DNA from: Arctopsyche grandis
Taxonomy: Eukaryota > Arthropoda > Insecta > Trichoptera > Hydropsychidae
DNA: 64,000 nucleotides
Assembly: GCF_051622035.1 (NCBI RefSeq)
Contig: NC_135358.1
Coordinates: 23,068,501-23,132,500, forward strand
Direction of reading: 5' to 3'
The position numbers and the translations under genes are program-made. Of the stretch, positions 10,589 through 21,087 are shown in pieces. Each line of letters starts with the position of its first letter. Positions within the stretch are counted from its first letter, which is position 1. The notes under the pieces were generated by a model. That model saw nothing but the letters and a program-made list of their open reading frames with translations. It was not told where the DNA came from and ran no database searches.

Positions 10589-12184
10589 TCGTAGCAAACT
10601 CAAAATTGGTTTTTAATTTCAAGTTTTATTGTAATCAATTGCCCTTTACAACTAAAATTTTAAAAACAATAATGATAAACTTAAAATGTTGGAAATGGGG
10701 AAGGTAGTACTTTCGAAAATGGATTAATTTAAAGCATTTTTTATTTATAATAAAAAAATTACAGCACATTGTGCGCAAATTCTGCATCGATAATATGCAC
10801 AGTGAAAGCTTAAAATACATTGTACATTTACACTTATTTGCAATAGTAATAATGTACTTTAATAAAATATCAACTGATGAAAATTCGTGGAATAAGTGAC
10901 AACGTACATAACTGCAGTAGACAAAATCAACATGCGATATTTCTTAAATTAAGTATGTATATGTATGGTAAAAATAACTATTGATTGAAACTGAAATATC
11001 GTATATATATATATATATACGGTGGCCGTCACTGCAATGAAAGTCAAAAAACCAAGATTTTTCGCGATTTTTATGACAATATGTGAAATAGTCCGTTTAC
11101 CATGCATACATTCTTTTTGATCTTTCGTCTTTGACTTTTGATGCAGTGACCCACACCCATATATATAACCATTTAGAAATTTTGTATGGAATGAGGATTA
11201 CATAAATAAAAAATAAACAGCAGTACTCAATATAGTTTCAGCATATGGTGTCATTTTTATGATAAGTTCTATATTAGCAAGCAAATATGGAGGATATATA
11301 TTCAACCTTAACCCTAGACGATGCAAGCGATTGCAATAGTGCTCTTTCACTAAAATGTCTGTGTTTTCAATTATAAATATAATTAAGACACTTTCGAAAT
11401 AATAAAAAGTCAAAGATAAAGTTCTACTGTCATTTTTTGATGGAAAAAATAACGTTTAACTATAAATCTAAATTACAAAAGTTAAATTATTTACTCAGTA
11501 ATTTCCTAATAACAATATATAATATTTGTAGTCTATAGGCAAGACAAAAAAATAATTAAATGACAATTTAAAATATAACTTTCACTGTTTTTACATTACT
11601 TATGAATATTCATAAATAGTTTTTATAAAAACACTCAGTTTTGATATAGCTACATATGTATTTATGTATGTATGTATATTGGAATGCGTTACTAGGATTT
11701 GCACTTTCCACACAAAGTTAGTTAGAGCCTTTGAGTTTAAAGTAATGAGTAGTAAAATCACACATAAATATTGAATAAAATTTATAAGATATATAAAATA
11801 GTATTAAATTATTTAATATCTAAAAAAAAATCAACATTAGGAAAAATTAAGTAAAAATAAATCTGGGTATAAATACATAGATATAACCAGTCAAATATTA
11901 TCATTTTGAATAAATATACCTATATACATTTTAATCACACTGCTATTACTATGCATTACGATTCAACAACTAAAACATCAACAGATTGCACGAATAAATT
12001 TAAAAATCAATGAAATTGCAATATAACTATCACCTCTGTTTTATTGGTTTAATATTTAGTGTCTACCGAATGAGATTATCACAGTATAGTATGACATACG
12101 CACACGAACTCGCACACATGAAAAATAATGGAAGTTATAAATATAATATATGTAATGTTTTATACATTTTTGGAAAAGCTAATT
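10589..12184. other. Intergenic AT-rich stretch between convergent CZIB and NDFIP
   Basis: CZIB (+) and NDFIP (-) converge here, so this contains their 3' UTRs. Apart from the small MITE at 11021-11156 I recognise no gene or RNA. A TATG/TGTA microsatellite lies near 11650-11680. Confidence 0.5.
11021..11156. mobile_element. Short MITE, distant relative of the 38994 family
   Basis: Degenerate inverted ends: GTCACTGCAATGAAAGTCAAA on the left and, reverse-complemented from the right, GTCACTGCATCAAAAGTCAAA. Inside, CCGTTTACCATGCA followed by a T-rich run and GATCTTTCG echoes the arm of the palindromic element at 38994-39392. It is embedded in ATATAT sequence, so the duplication cannot be read. 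Confidence 0.45.
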
Positions 12185-15100
12185 TCAATGGAAGAAAAGC
12201 AGCCTTTCTTGTGCGGTCCCCGATAAAAGTCTCCAACCTCGTTTAATATTCAGGTACTGAATGATCGCACGTACGCATATCAACACACCTGCATAAAACA
12301 AACAAAAAATATTATTGATAAGTTGGTGTTTTTCATATTTTTATTGATAAAAATTTATCGCTTACCGAATGCCATTATGAGCCAACAAAGCCAGGAATTA
12401 TCATGACTGGCTAGTTCAGTGGAATGTTTAACTATTAACGTCCATTTAGCCAATGACAAACCAAATCCAGAAAGTGCTCCATAGCGGGATGCAATAGTGT
12501 GGCAGAAACACATTAGCAACAAAAAGCCGATCCAATTGAAAATGAACGCAACTGAAATGATGAAATATGTGCTATATATAAATTATATAATTTTTAGCAT
12601 CGTAGCATTTTTAAAAATAACTTACAGAAAAACGCAGTAAAAAACATAAAATCTGTTCCCAAAAGACTATTATCTGCTTCATAATCTGGTTGATTTTCGA
12701 CAGAATCTATGGTGAGAAATGTGCCTATAGGTGGTGGAGGTTGCGCTGTCATCTGAAATTTACATATAATATATGCATACTGTCATAATGGAGATCAAAC
12801 TAAAAGGTTCTTTGTAAATTCGAAACGTGAACACAACTAAACTCAATCAGAATTCAACACACATAGTCGATTTTTATAAATCGACTATATGTGTTGAGGA
12901 GGCGGCCACCTTGGGCCCCACGATTGGACAGGGGCCCCTAGCATTTTTACAAGGCTTTTTTGATGAATGTTTATAGTTTTTATATAGTCCTATACATCAT
13001 GAAAGTTGACTCACTTTCTTCAAACAAAAATGCGTTCATTATTTTACTAAATTTGCGTGACCTTTTTTAATAGCATTTATTAAATTTAAGATTTCCTCTA
13101 ATCTCGCCGAGGATAATAAAAACTCGATTCACGCTCATTCATACATATTACGTATGTGCGCGCTTAAACGAATCATGTAAAATATTTCTGAGAATAAGTA
13201 CATTGCTTTCGCCTTTTGGTGAAGATATTTTTTTAACGAATGCTGAAACCGTTGATTTAAATAAGTCTTAATCAAACATTCGTTCTGAAGATGGCGTATT
13301 TGCAAAGTTATCATAATAAAATTTCGTATATTTAAACATTAATCAAACGTGTCATTCCTTTGTGACGTCCAAAAGTTAATACAAAGTAATGTATTCAGTA
13401 AGTACCAACATTTTTCATTTACTATACATATTGCGGGTTTGGTGCAAACGATCGACAAGCGCCAGACAAACTGAACCACAGATTAACTGGATGGCTGCTT
13501 TAAACGCAATTCTCGACTTCACGAATGATAGATTGTACAACAGATGACGAATAAACTTTCGATGTGCACAGATGCAATTATTAAAATTGAGTTGGATTAT
13601 TCTGGCGAGTTTAATAAGGCAAAATTCAGAACTAAAGTATCAGAAGCACAGAACGTATACAGGGCAGGTATGTCGGGACTTCGGGTAGATTTCACTAGTA
13701 AGTGCGAGCAGTGCGCACGCATAAGGTACACGTGTCGTTAATCTGTGGTTCAGTCTGTCTGGCGCTTTTCGATCGTTTGCACCGCATCGATATATTGTAT
13801 AAACATAAAATAATTTTTGTAGCGCCTCGGACTCCTAGTGAAGTAAATCTGCCACTGACCAATATGTAGAAATATATAAATTACATGACGATTTACTAAC
13901 TCTAGGTGAGTTCTCCCCCAGCAAGTGCTTCTCACGTTGGACTTCTTCATACGTCGGAAGTTTACTGTTAGCGGCTACATCGTATGGGGGTGGTGCAGAG
14001 AAGTCGGCTTTCGGAGGAGGAATGTCGTTATCTGGAAAATAAGCTGTATATCAACTTTCCGCAGGCTTAAGATTATTTTAAACTTTACCATTAGAACGTA
14101 CCAGTAATGTGCATATATTGTGCTACCATATCAGCACGATCTCGTATGTAAATCTCGGACGGCGTCAACATTGGCGGAGGCATAATCACGGTTAAAGTTG
14201 TGTTGATAGGTAAAACAGGACTGTTGTCATTGTCCCCTAGATTCTGTTACCATACAAAAAAAAACCAATAATAAATGGAATTATTTAATATTGAACGACT
14301 TAATCTATATGTATGTGAGGCTGAATTGTCATCGATTAACATAATCTTTAGTGCCAATTAGTACTTGCAAACTAAGCCAAAGTCGACTTGAATAGCTATC
14401 AAAAGTCATACATGTATGTAATTGTATTTTCAAAATTCAAGTGAAATCAAAAATTATACATAAAAATAGCACGAAATTGTACATATGTACATAATTCTAT
14501 TTCAATTTAATTCTTTTATGTGTACAGAAGTTATCATGATATATTTTAATCCAATTATGAAATTTCCTTCAAAAGATATTTTAAAATCAAGTGTACACAA
14601 AATCTTTGATCAAATTCTATAAAATCTTTTAAACGATTGGTGATAGATAGTATTATGCATGTTAATGAAATTTATGTTGTCATCTTCAATAAGCTGATTA
14701 TAAATAAAATATGTGGAGTCATCACAAGATTTAGTGAATTCTAAATATAGAAAAGCTTTTAGGTGGCTTGATATGTTCTTAAAACGATTTGTAATACGAT
14801 GAAACATACACATTAAAAATCATCCATCACCATTTTAACGTGAAGAAGGATGTAACTTGTCTGACTAGAATTGGGCTGCCGTATGTCCCGGTAGACTGGA
14901 ACATATCCAGGTTTGTAGATCTCAGACGTATAAACCATAGGTGCTTAGTCTTAATAACTCGCGAGTTAAAAATGTGTAAAGAAAACTGCAAATTTGTAGT
15001 TTAAATCGCGAGTTTTTTTAATTATAAGAGTCATATATATTTGAAAGCGGCGGAAGTACAATTTTCAGTTCCAAAAACACTATTTCTGTTTGACTTAATT

Positions 15101-15720
15101 CACAAATTGCTATCACTACTTTTAATTCGATATGTTCAGAATCTCGGAAAATCAGAATAAACGTATTACAGGCCACCAGCATTTTTAAATATTATAAAAT
15201 GCAAAACATTAAATGTAATATATATATGATGAGCCCACCTATCTTCATTTCGAGATGTTTCTCGAAATGAAGATAGGTGGGCTAATTTCAAATATAACGG
15301 CTCTTATATCTTCTATCATTCAATTCCCAAACGTCCCGATCGGCAATTATGGAAGCCTAGAATCAATTAATAATAAGGTGAGGAAAAGAGAAAGAGATTG
15401 AAATATACGAACTGACATCATTTTTTGGAAAATATGATACACTGTTGCTAAGTGTGTGGAATTCTCTAATGAATCATAATTATGTAGCGGTCGGTAGTGG
15501 CTTGTCGGACTAATTGAGGGTTGAGGATAAGCCGATAAATCGAAAGGAAAAAAAAGTGTGAAACGTAAACAATCGCGTGACAAAAATATTTTAGAATTCA
15601 AGGGTGGGAGCGGCCTTGGGTTGACGTTGGGTAGAAGATGTCAACAAGTGAGGACGCAAAATCGGCTGAATTCACCAAATTTACCTGGCCGTTGGGGGCG
15701 GAGGCGCGAGGGGGCTCCAT
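12185..15720 (-). CDS. NDFIP: NEDD4 family-interacting protein (NDFIP homologue), 6 exons
   Basis: Endosome/Golgi membrane adaptor that recruits and activates Nedd4-type ubiquitin ligases. Exons in transcript order: 15720-15685, 14243-14102, 14031-13901, 12752-12626, 12551-12366, 12288-12185; phases join and give 241 residues. Ligase-binding PY motifs are visible: PPPY at 73-76 and LPTY at 84-87. The C-terminal half holds three hydrophobic segments in the family's order: FFFAFIFNWIGFLLLMCF, then RYGALSGFGLSLAKWTLIV, then WLCWLIMAFGVLICVRAII. The invariant FNWIGF and RYGA(I/L)SGFGLSL blocks make the assignment strong. The first exon encodes only 12 residues (MEPPRASAPNGQ), and its start is the first ATG after the GC-rich promoter area. 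Intron 3 holds a MITE (13441-13783). Confidence 0.9.
12856..12960. repeat. Hairpin and adjoining repeat tail in NDFIP intron 3
   Basis: A near-perfect ~42 bp palindrome (arms CAACACACATAGTCGATTT) is followed by GGGCCCC-containing sequence. GGGCCCC-type tails also occur near 37115 and 57370 in other repeats. Probably a decayed mobile element. Confidence 0.4.
13441..13783. mobile_element. MITE with ~45 bp terminal inverted repeats
   Basis: The left end GGTGCAAACGATCGACAAGC and the reverse complement of the right end GGTGCAAACGATCGAAAAGC match over about 45 bp, including GCCAGAC...CTGAACCACAGATTAA. Total 343 bp, in NDFIP intron 3. I do not see a target-site duplication, so the superfamily is open. 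The GG... end resembles that of the 8-bp-TSD elements in this window. Confidence 0.7.
15027..15304. mobile_element. 278 bp MITE with TA target, copy A
   Basis: Terminal repeats: AGAGTCATATATATTTGAAA on the left and, reverse-complemented, AGAGCCGTTATATTTGAAA on the right, each bordered by TA, which suggests a Tc1/mariner-type target. Near the right end is a ~50 bp perfect hairpin with arms GCCCACCTATCTTCATTTCG. A second, inverted copy of the same length is at 59773-60048. It lies in NDFIP intron 1. Confidence 0.7.
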
Positions 15721-15990
15721 CACTCCAACTGCAACTCCTATCGCCTTTATTTCCCAAAAATCCAACTGGACCAGAGCGATATATGTCAATATTGCCAATT
15801 GTCGACAGCCCACGAATTGCGATCGATACTGAACTAAAGTGACGGCTACGCTACCAACATTACCATACGATTATTTATATATTTCATTTCATTTCAACAA
15901 GAAAACTCTAATTCTCGATTTCTATTGATCAAAGTATCTTAGCTGACCAATAGAGATCGCATATTTCTCTCTCCGATACAAAGCGCCGTG
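15721..15990. promoter_or_regulatory. GC-richer promoter region upstream of NDFIP
   Basis: The NDFIP start and a possible plus-strand first exon at 16030 point away from each other across this stretch, so it may be a divergent promoter. At 15914-15960 a degenerate inverted repeat contains ACCAATAG / CTATTGAT, i.e. an inverted CCAAT box. A similar unit lies at 19011-19055 upstream of the aldo-keto reductase gene. Confidence 0.35.
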
Positions 15991-16029
15991 AAATTAAATT
16001 CAATTGTAGCTAATACAAGATTAGACAAA

Positions 16030-16128
16030 ATGTCACAATCGTTGCTATTAGAGTTCGTTCAACGAAAGAGAGACCAAATTCAGAGTATAAGTGTGAATAC
16101 ATACAGTAGTACCACTTCGAATTTTGAG
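16030..16128 (+). CDS. Possible orphan first coding exon (33 codons)
   Basis: An ATG opens 33 codons (MSQSLLLEFVQRKRDQIQS...) ending at a good donor GAG|GTGAGA. It is amphipathic and rich in charged residues at first. I do not recognise it and find no downstream exon that clearly continues it; the next 3 kb hold a solo LTR and transposon relics. It may be a real first exon of an unidentified gene, or chance. Confidence 0.25.
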
Positions 16129-16241
16129 GTGAGACGATGTACCTTCGTTCTTTCGTACAATATGTTAAGTCCCCGACATATAAATAATATATTTTTTAAA
16201 TATTTATGTACAGCTATAGCACACAGTTAAACTTTTGATAT

Positions 16242-16968
16242 TGTAGGAATCTCGTCACGGCAATCGAAAATCGCTCTCGTCACCGCAATCGAAAAATTGC
16301 GATGGAGAATACATTTCTCACGCTCAACCATTGACGTCATCTTGAGTCGAGAAAATTCCACCCCAACAAATCAAGCAGAACGACGCGAAGTCAAAGAACT
16401 CCTGCACCCATTAAAGTGCACAAATAACAACTACATTGTAACCCATTGAACAAACATCCAGACTCACTGGAACAAAGGACGATAAAAACTAAATCGAGTG
16501 GAACGACGCCACATATTCGAGAATATTCCACCCCAAACAACAAAACCACATTCCTCGCATAACTTGCACACGTAAACACCACCTGCGGTTCTCAGAATCA
16601 ATCGCCAGTAAACAAGTCACGTGGATCCCCAAAAACAATATAAAAGGAGATCCAACCCAGACAACTTCAGTCAACAGGCAGCGGCCACCACGACAGCAGT
16701 CGACATCCAGCATCTGACCAGCTACCACTACACTACCCTACAATGGAAGAACGCTTGCAGGATTTAGCCGGATCCAGAGCAACGACACATTGCAAATCCA
16801 GCAGCCATCACGACACCAAGTCAACAGCCAATAGCCGCTTCGAGAAAACTTCCTCAAATATTCTAATACACTTGTACAATATTTAGGCAAACAATAAAAC
16901 AACTTAAAACAAGCACAACAGTGTTTCGTTAGGCTGGGATACGGTCAACACTTCCTACCCCGCCTACA
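16242..16968 (+). repeat. Solo LTR of an LTR retrotransposon, copy 2
   Basis: Same family as 7255-8052: it starts TGTAGGAATCTCGTC and ends CCCCGCCTACA, with ATAT directly repeated on both sides (16238-16241, 16969-16972). It keeps the ATATAAAAGGAGATCC promoter-like block near 16640 and an AATAAAA near 16893 followed by CACAACAGTGTTTCGTTAGG. Copy 2 is shorter than copy 1 and the middle parts differ substantially, so the two insertions come from diverged members or are old. It is a fossil with no coding region attached. Confidence 0.8.
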
Positions 16969-17139
16969 ATATAAATACCTATACGGGCCTATTTCATTCA
17001 ACTTATAAGACTCGACGTATCACAGCAAGATTTTTGAACCAGCACAGTAAAGCTTAAAAGCAAAACTTTACAAATTGTATTGGAGCACAAATGCAAACAC
17101 AAAAAGTTTTTCATAGAACAGTGATGGTGAGCCTATGAC

Positions 17140-17281
17140 ACCGTTAACACTAGCGATATCTACACCGATATGTATGAAATTTTCCATATCCAGTTCCCAT
17201 ATTGCAACCACAGGTTGCAGTATGGGAACTGAATATGGAAAATTTCGTACATACGGTGTAGATATCGCTACTGTTAACGGT
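17140..17281. mobile_element. Palindromic 142 bp element with 9-bp target duplication
   Basis: Almost the whole element is an inverted repeat: the left arm ACCGTTAACACTAGCGATAT... pairs with the right arm for ~69 bp around a centre near 17210. The 9-bp GCCTATGAC is directly repeated at 17131-17139 and 17282-17290. A 9-bp duplication is typical of Mutator-like (MULE) and some foldback elements. Confidence 0.8.
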
Positions 17282-17499
17282 GCCTATGACCCGAGGGTCA
17301 GTCACTGACCCAAGAAGGCTTTTTGAATGACCTTCACGTTGACGCGTGAAAAATTAAATAATTACTGATGTGGCGGCTCGTTATATGACATGGTCGAGTT
17401 CGGTCACCTTCCTGCGAGTTGGGACCAACTCGGCCGTGTTCAGAGTTGCTACCTCACTCCGCCTTCGGCTGCTATAATAAAAACACGTGCATCAACATG

Positions 17500-17815
17500 C
17501 CAGTCGTCTCATTAGTTTCATCCCCTATACTAATAACGTTGAAAGGGAAGTGTACCGGTCTTGACATTTTTAAAGAAATGGATATCAACTTACAGAATTT
17601 TTTTCTGTAACAGAAGGTGTTCCCAATATAGTGGGAAAAAATATTGGTTTTATTCAGCAGCTTAAGCAAACTATTAAACATTATCTGATTGGATTTCATT
17701 GTATAATACATCAACAAGTTCTGTGTACGAAGCAAGGCTTAAAAACATTTTCCAATGTTATGCCAGTTGTAATAAATGTCATCAACTTCATAAAGGCAAG
17801 AGGTCTAATATAAAT
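17500..17815 (+). pseudogene. hAT transposase relic (ZBED/GTF2IRD2-like)
   Basis: Plus-strand pieces TLKGKCTGLDIFKEM, ITEGVPNIVGKNIGF, FHCIIHQQVLC and VINVINFIKARGL follow, in order, the conserved core of ZBED5/GTF2IRD2-type hAT transposases (TTDGAPSMVGK ... HCIIHQ ... FIRSRGLNHR). Stops and frame changes separate them and the rest of the protein is absent, so it is a dead fragment. Confidence 0.65.
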
Positions 17816-17949
17816 TTTTGATGTTGACCTTCATTTTTTGCTCTTCATTTGTAAAAGTAAAGTAAAATAAAAAGAAAACGTTAACCATTTGGAGGATCAA
17901 CTGTTAAACTTTTCTGTTAACAAATCTTCGGATAAAAAAAATCAATTAA

Positions 17950-18385
17950 TAAAATTTGACCCACTACCCACTTCTCAAAAAGGGTTGCCATCGCTTTCAT
18001 ACTCTATATTCGAACAACGTGGCTACAGCCCTAAGATTACCCCCCATATCCTCCGAAATTCAATCCAATTGAGAAAATATGGGCAATAATAAAGAGTTAT
18101 GTGGCTTCGAGAAGCGTTGACATGGTCATCGATAGCGCTAAAAAGTTTGTTCTAGAAAAAATTGCTGTAATCAAAGACAAGTGGAACAAGCTAAGAAGAG
18201 GTATGTAAAAATGTTTGTGACCATCTAAAACAATTGAAGGCCGATGTATTGAAAATGACCACATAATAGACAAAATGTTTGACGATAATTCGTTGCGCTT
18301 TACTATCAACGAAGGATCAGATTTCTCAAACTTCGAATTATCAAACAGTGAATTCAATGAATCAGATGCGGAATAATTAAACAAT
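17950..18385 (+). pseudogene. Tc1/mariner-like transposase C-terminal relic
   Basis: Frame-shifted pieces read PPYPPKFNPIEKIWAIIKS, then VASRSVDMVIDSAKKFVLEK and VCDHLKQ, then an acidic tail DKMFDDNSLRF...NSEFNESDAE. The P-P-x-x-NPIE-xxW block holds the third catalytic acidic position of IS630/Tc1/mariner DDE transposases, and VCDH(V/L)K with an acidic tail is common downstream. Inactive fragment. Confidence 0.6.
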
Positions 18386-19336
18386 ATGATAAATATTTCT
18401 TTTGGATTTTTTATTAAAGGAATCCGGATCCGGAACTGAAAAAACAATCTGGAACCGGAACTGAAACATGAATCGGAATCAAAATCGTCGTCATAGAAAA
18501 TTATATTTTTTCGATAACGTCACGGATTTTACCACCCAAACCTTACATTAAACTTTAAAAAGTCTCTTTCGAAATTATATATTAGATAGATGTATATATG
18601 TGTAATTTTCTAAAGAGCGTGTTGTGTAAGCTCAGTAACCAAGAAACCACAAAGTGGAATGTGTGTGTTGTTATAAAATGGATAAAAATTGCCTAAAAAT
18701 TATGCAATAGGTGGGTCTAAAACAAAAAATAGTATATATAATAATTAATAAATTTTCCTTACAAAAACTATTTGATTAAATTTAGAAAATTGCAGTGGTA
18801 TGACATGGAAAATACGCTTGTAAAACATACTATTAAATGAAAGATATTTTTATTATTATATTTACGCCAATGAGACTTATTTGTTAAATATCATATACAT
18901 ATTATAATATATTTCATTTTGTTGGTCTTTGCAGTAGGTCAACTCAATCTCGATTCCTATAAATTGAAAAGCTTTGTGAATCTTTAATATACATTAACTT
19001 TAAAATATACTATTCCTATTGGTCAGAACATCTTAGCAAACCAATAGGAATCGCTTGTTTGATCCCGACTACAAACAACCATAAATGATACATAGATTGT
19101 AAGGCATCATCGGTTGATTGTTGTTAAGATTTTACTTCACACAGTATATACATCAGAATTAAGGACGATATAATCTTTTGAAATTGTGTAGTAGTTAATC
19201 TAAAAATAATACTTACCACATATTGGATGCTCTCCAAAACAACTGACAGTTTGAACTTCCGTCGTTTGTATCACTTGATTACAAATTTTGATCGAACAAA
19301 TATTAATTACGTAATAATTGTTATCGATTTTGAAAT
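18386..19336. other. Gene-free stretch upstream of aldo-keto reductase 1
   Basis: AT-rich, no gene seen. The CCAAT-containing inverted repeat CCTATTGGTCAGAACATCTTAGC...CCAATAGG lies at about 19013-19050, related to the one at 15914-15960. The downstream part should hold the promoter and 5' UTR of the reductase gene. Confidence 0.45.
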
Positions 19337-21087
19337 ATGAAAGTCTTAAAGCTGCATACCACCAATTTTTCGATGCCAATAGTCGGCTTGGGGACTTGGC
19401 AAGTAAGTAATTTTTCCCAGGTACAATTTCATTGCATCACCTTGTATACTACAAAATATTTAAACCTTACCATTACAGGCAAATTCTGAAGAGACCAAAC
19501 GAGCTGTGACATCTGCTCTTGATGCTGGATACCGTCACATTGATACTGCATTTAATTATAATAATGAAGATGTGATCGGCGATACGCTAAAAGCATGGCT
19601 GGATAAAAATAGTGCTAAAAGAGAAGAGCTGTTCATAACTACAAAGGTACATATACTAGAATGAAATTTAATTGTTTATTTGTAATGCGAGGAAATTTAA
19701 GAAAATAACATTGCAGTTACCACACATAGCCAACCGTGCGAACGATGTAGAAAAATTTTTAAAACTATCTCTACAAAAGTTAAAATTGGATTATGTTGAT
19801 TTATATCTAATTCATGTACCATTCGGGTTTTACTATGACGAGGAAACTCTCACTCCAAAAAAGAATGAGAATGGCGAGATTCTACTAGATCTTGAAACTG
19901 ATCATATTTCTTTATGGAAGGTATGTTTTTATTATTATCAAACCAAATAAAATTTTTCACTAAAAATAGATGACCCAAGGAGTCTGTATATTATACATAC
20001 ATATAATTATCTATTTTATAAATAAATGTTCTTATTAATTGCTTGAAACAGCTTGTATAACTTGTTCCTATAACACTTTTAAGGTACTATCCTGTTAAAC
20101 ACGGGTCAATTTTTTTTTTTCATTTGATATAGTATTTTCATTCAAAACTATTTTTTCTTTAGTTGTTTTAAACTAACCTAACTTAACTTAACCTTATATC
20201 GACTCTTGGACTTTCCAAAATTCCAGGAAACATGCAAACCATGGTAGAGCTTAATCTCGTGACCATTGGGACAAACCATCTTGTTTGGAAAAGCGCCTCA
20301 TTGTTGTAATAATTCAAGGGCTTCTTTTTATACATGAGGCAGATTGAAGACGTTCATTTTTTCGAATGAAAAAAATTAATTTTACCCATGTTAACAGGAT
20401 AATGCCCACTTTAAATATCTAATCATTGTAAAGAAAAATTCAGAATAGATAACTTTCTATTTTTAGGCAATGGAGTCTGTGATGAATAAGGGTCTAGCAA
20501 AAAATATTGGTCTTTCAAACTTCAACGAAGCTCAAATCAAAAAAATAAATCAAAATTGTCAAATGAAACCTCAAGTTTTGCAGATAGAATGTCATGCATA
20601 CCTTCAACAAGAAAGTATACGAGAATTGTGTGCAAAAGAAAATATTGCTGTAGTGGCATACAGTCCACTCGGAAGTCCCGGGGCCCGAAATCACTTCATG
20701 AACAAATACAATTATGAGTAAAATGTCATGTCTTCCCTTTTTATTATAATAAGAATTGGCTAATTATGTAAAGATGTTTATTATGTTCATTCTAGATTGA
20801 AAAATTTTCCCGATATTCTTGGACATCCAATAGTTACTGACATAGCAGCCAGACATAACAAAAGTCCAGGTCAAATTGTATTACGGTTTCTTGTACAGAA
20901 CAATGTCGCTGTTATACCAAAGAGTGCTAATCTAGCTAGAATTGTACAAAACATTGATTTGTTTGAGTTTGAGTTAACAGTAGAAGAAGTTAATGCACTG
21001 AAACAGTTAGATCAAGGCAGCGATGGAAGAATTATAGATTTTTACTTCTGGAAAGGAGTGGAAAAACATCCATGTTATCCATTTTAA
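19337..21087 (+). CDS. Aldo-keto reductase 1 (insect AKR2E / anhydrofructose-reductase-like)
   Basis: NADPH-dependent cytosolic reductase of carbonyl compounds; exact substrate not readable. Exons 19337-19402, 19479-19646, 19717-19920, 20467-20717, 20796-21087 join in phase to 326 residues, the normal length. The catalytic tetrad is complete: Asp44 and Tyr49 (HIDTAFNYN), Lys78 (ITTK), His111 (LYLIHV). Cofactor-site blocks are present: GLSNFNEAQI, YSPLGSPGA, and IPKSANLARIVQN. The C-terminal HPCYPF is typical of insect members. The start MKVLKLHTTNFSMPIVGLGTWQ begins right at the first beta-strand. Intron 3 carries a MITE (20089-20400). A paralogue lies 27 kb downstream (48228-55316). Confidence 0.92.
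20089..20400. mobile_element. MITE in aldo-keto reductase 1 intron 3
   Basis: Inverted ends ATCCTGTTAAACACGGGT (left) and ATCCTGTTAACATGGGT (right, reverse-complemented), each followed by a T-rich run. 312 bp. The flanking dinucleotides do not give a clear duplication, so the superfamily is unknown. The inner TAACCTAACTTAACTTAACC stretch is telomere-like only by chance. Confidence 0.6.

Noticed and set aside
13544-13741. 65-codon open frame
   Set aside because: Lies entirely within the MITE at 13441-13783 and has no homology.
14830-14960. Coding-looking patch in NDFIP intron 1 (e.g. TYGSPILVRQ on the minus strand)
   Set aside because: Open in more than one frame, no family recognised, and not needed for NDFIP, whose exons 1 and 2 already join in phase.
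15558-15842. Plus-strand frames (94 and 64 codons) near the NDFIP start
   Set aside because: They are antisense to NDFIP exon 1, whose minus-strand frame joins in phase with the PY-motif exons.
20170-20205. TAACCTAACTTAACTTAACC resembling the insect telomere repeat
   Set aside because: Only a few imperfect units inside a MITE, with no array; chance.
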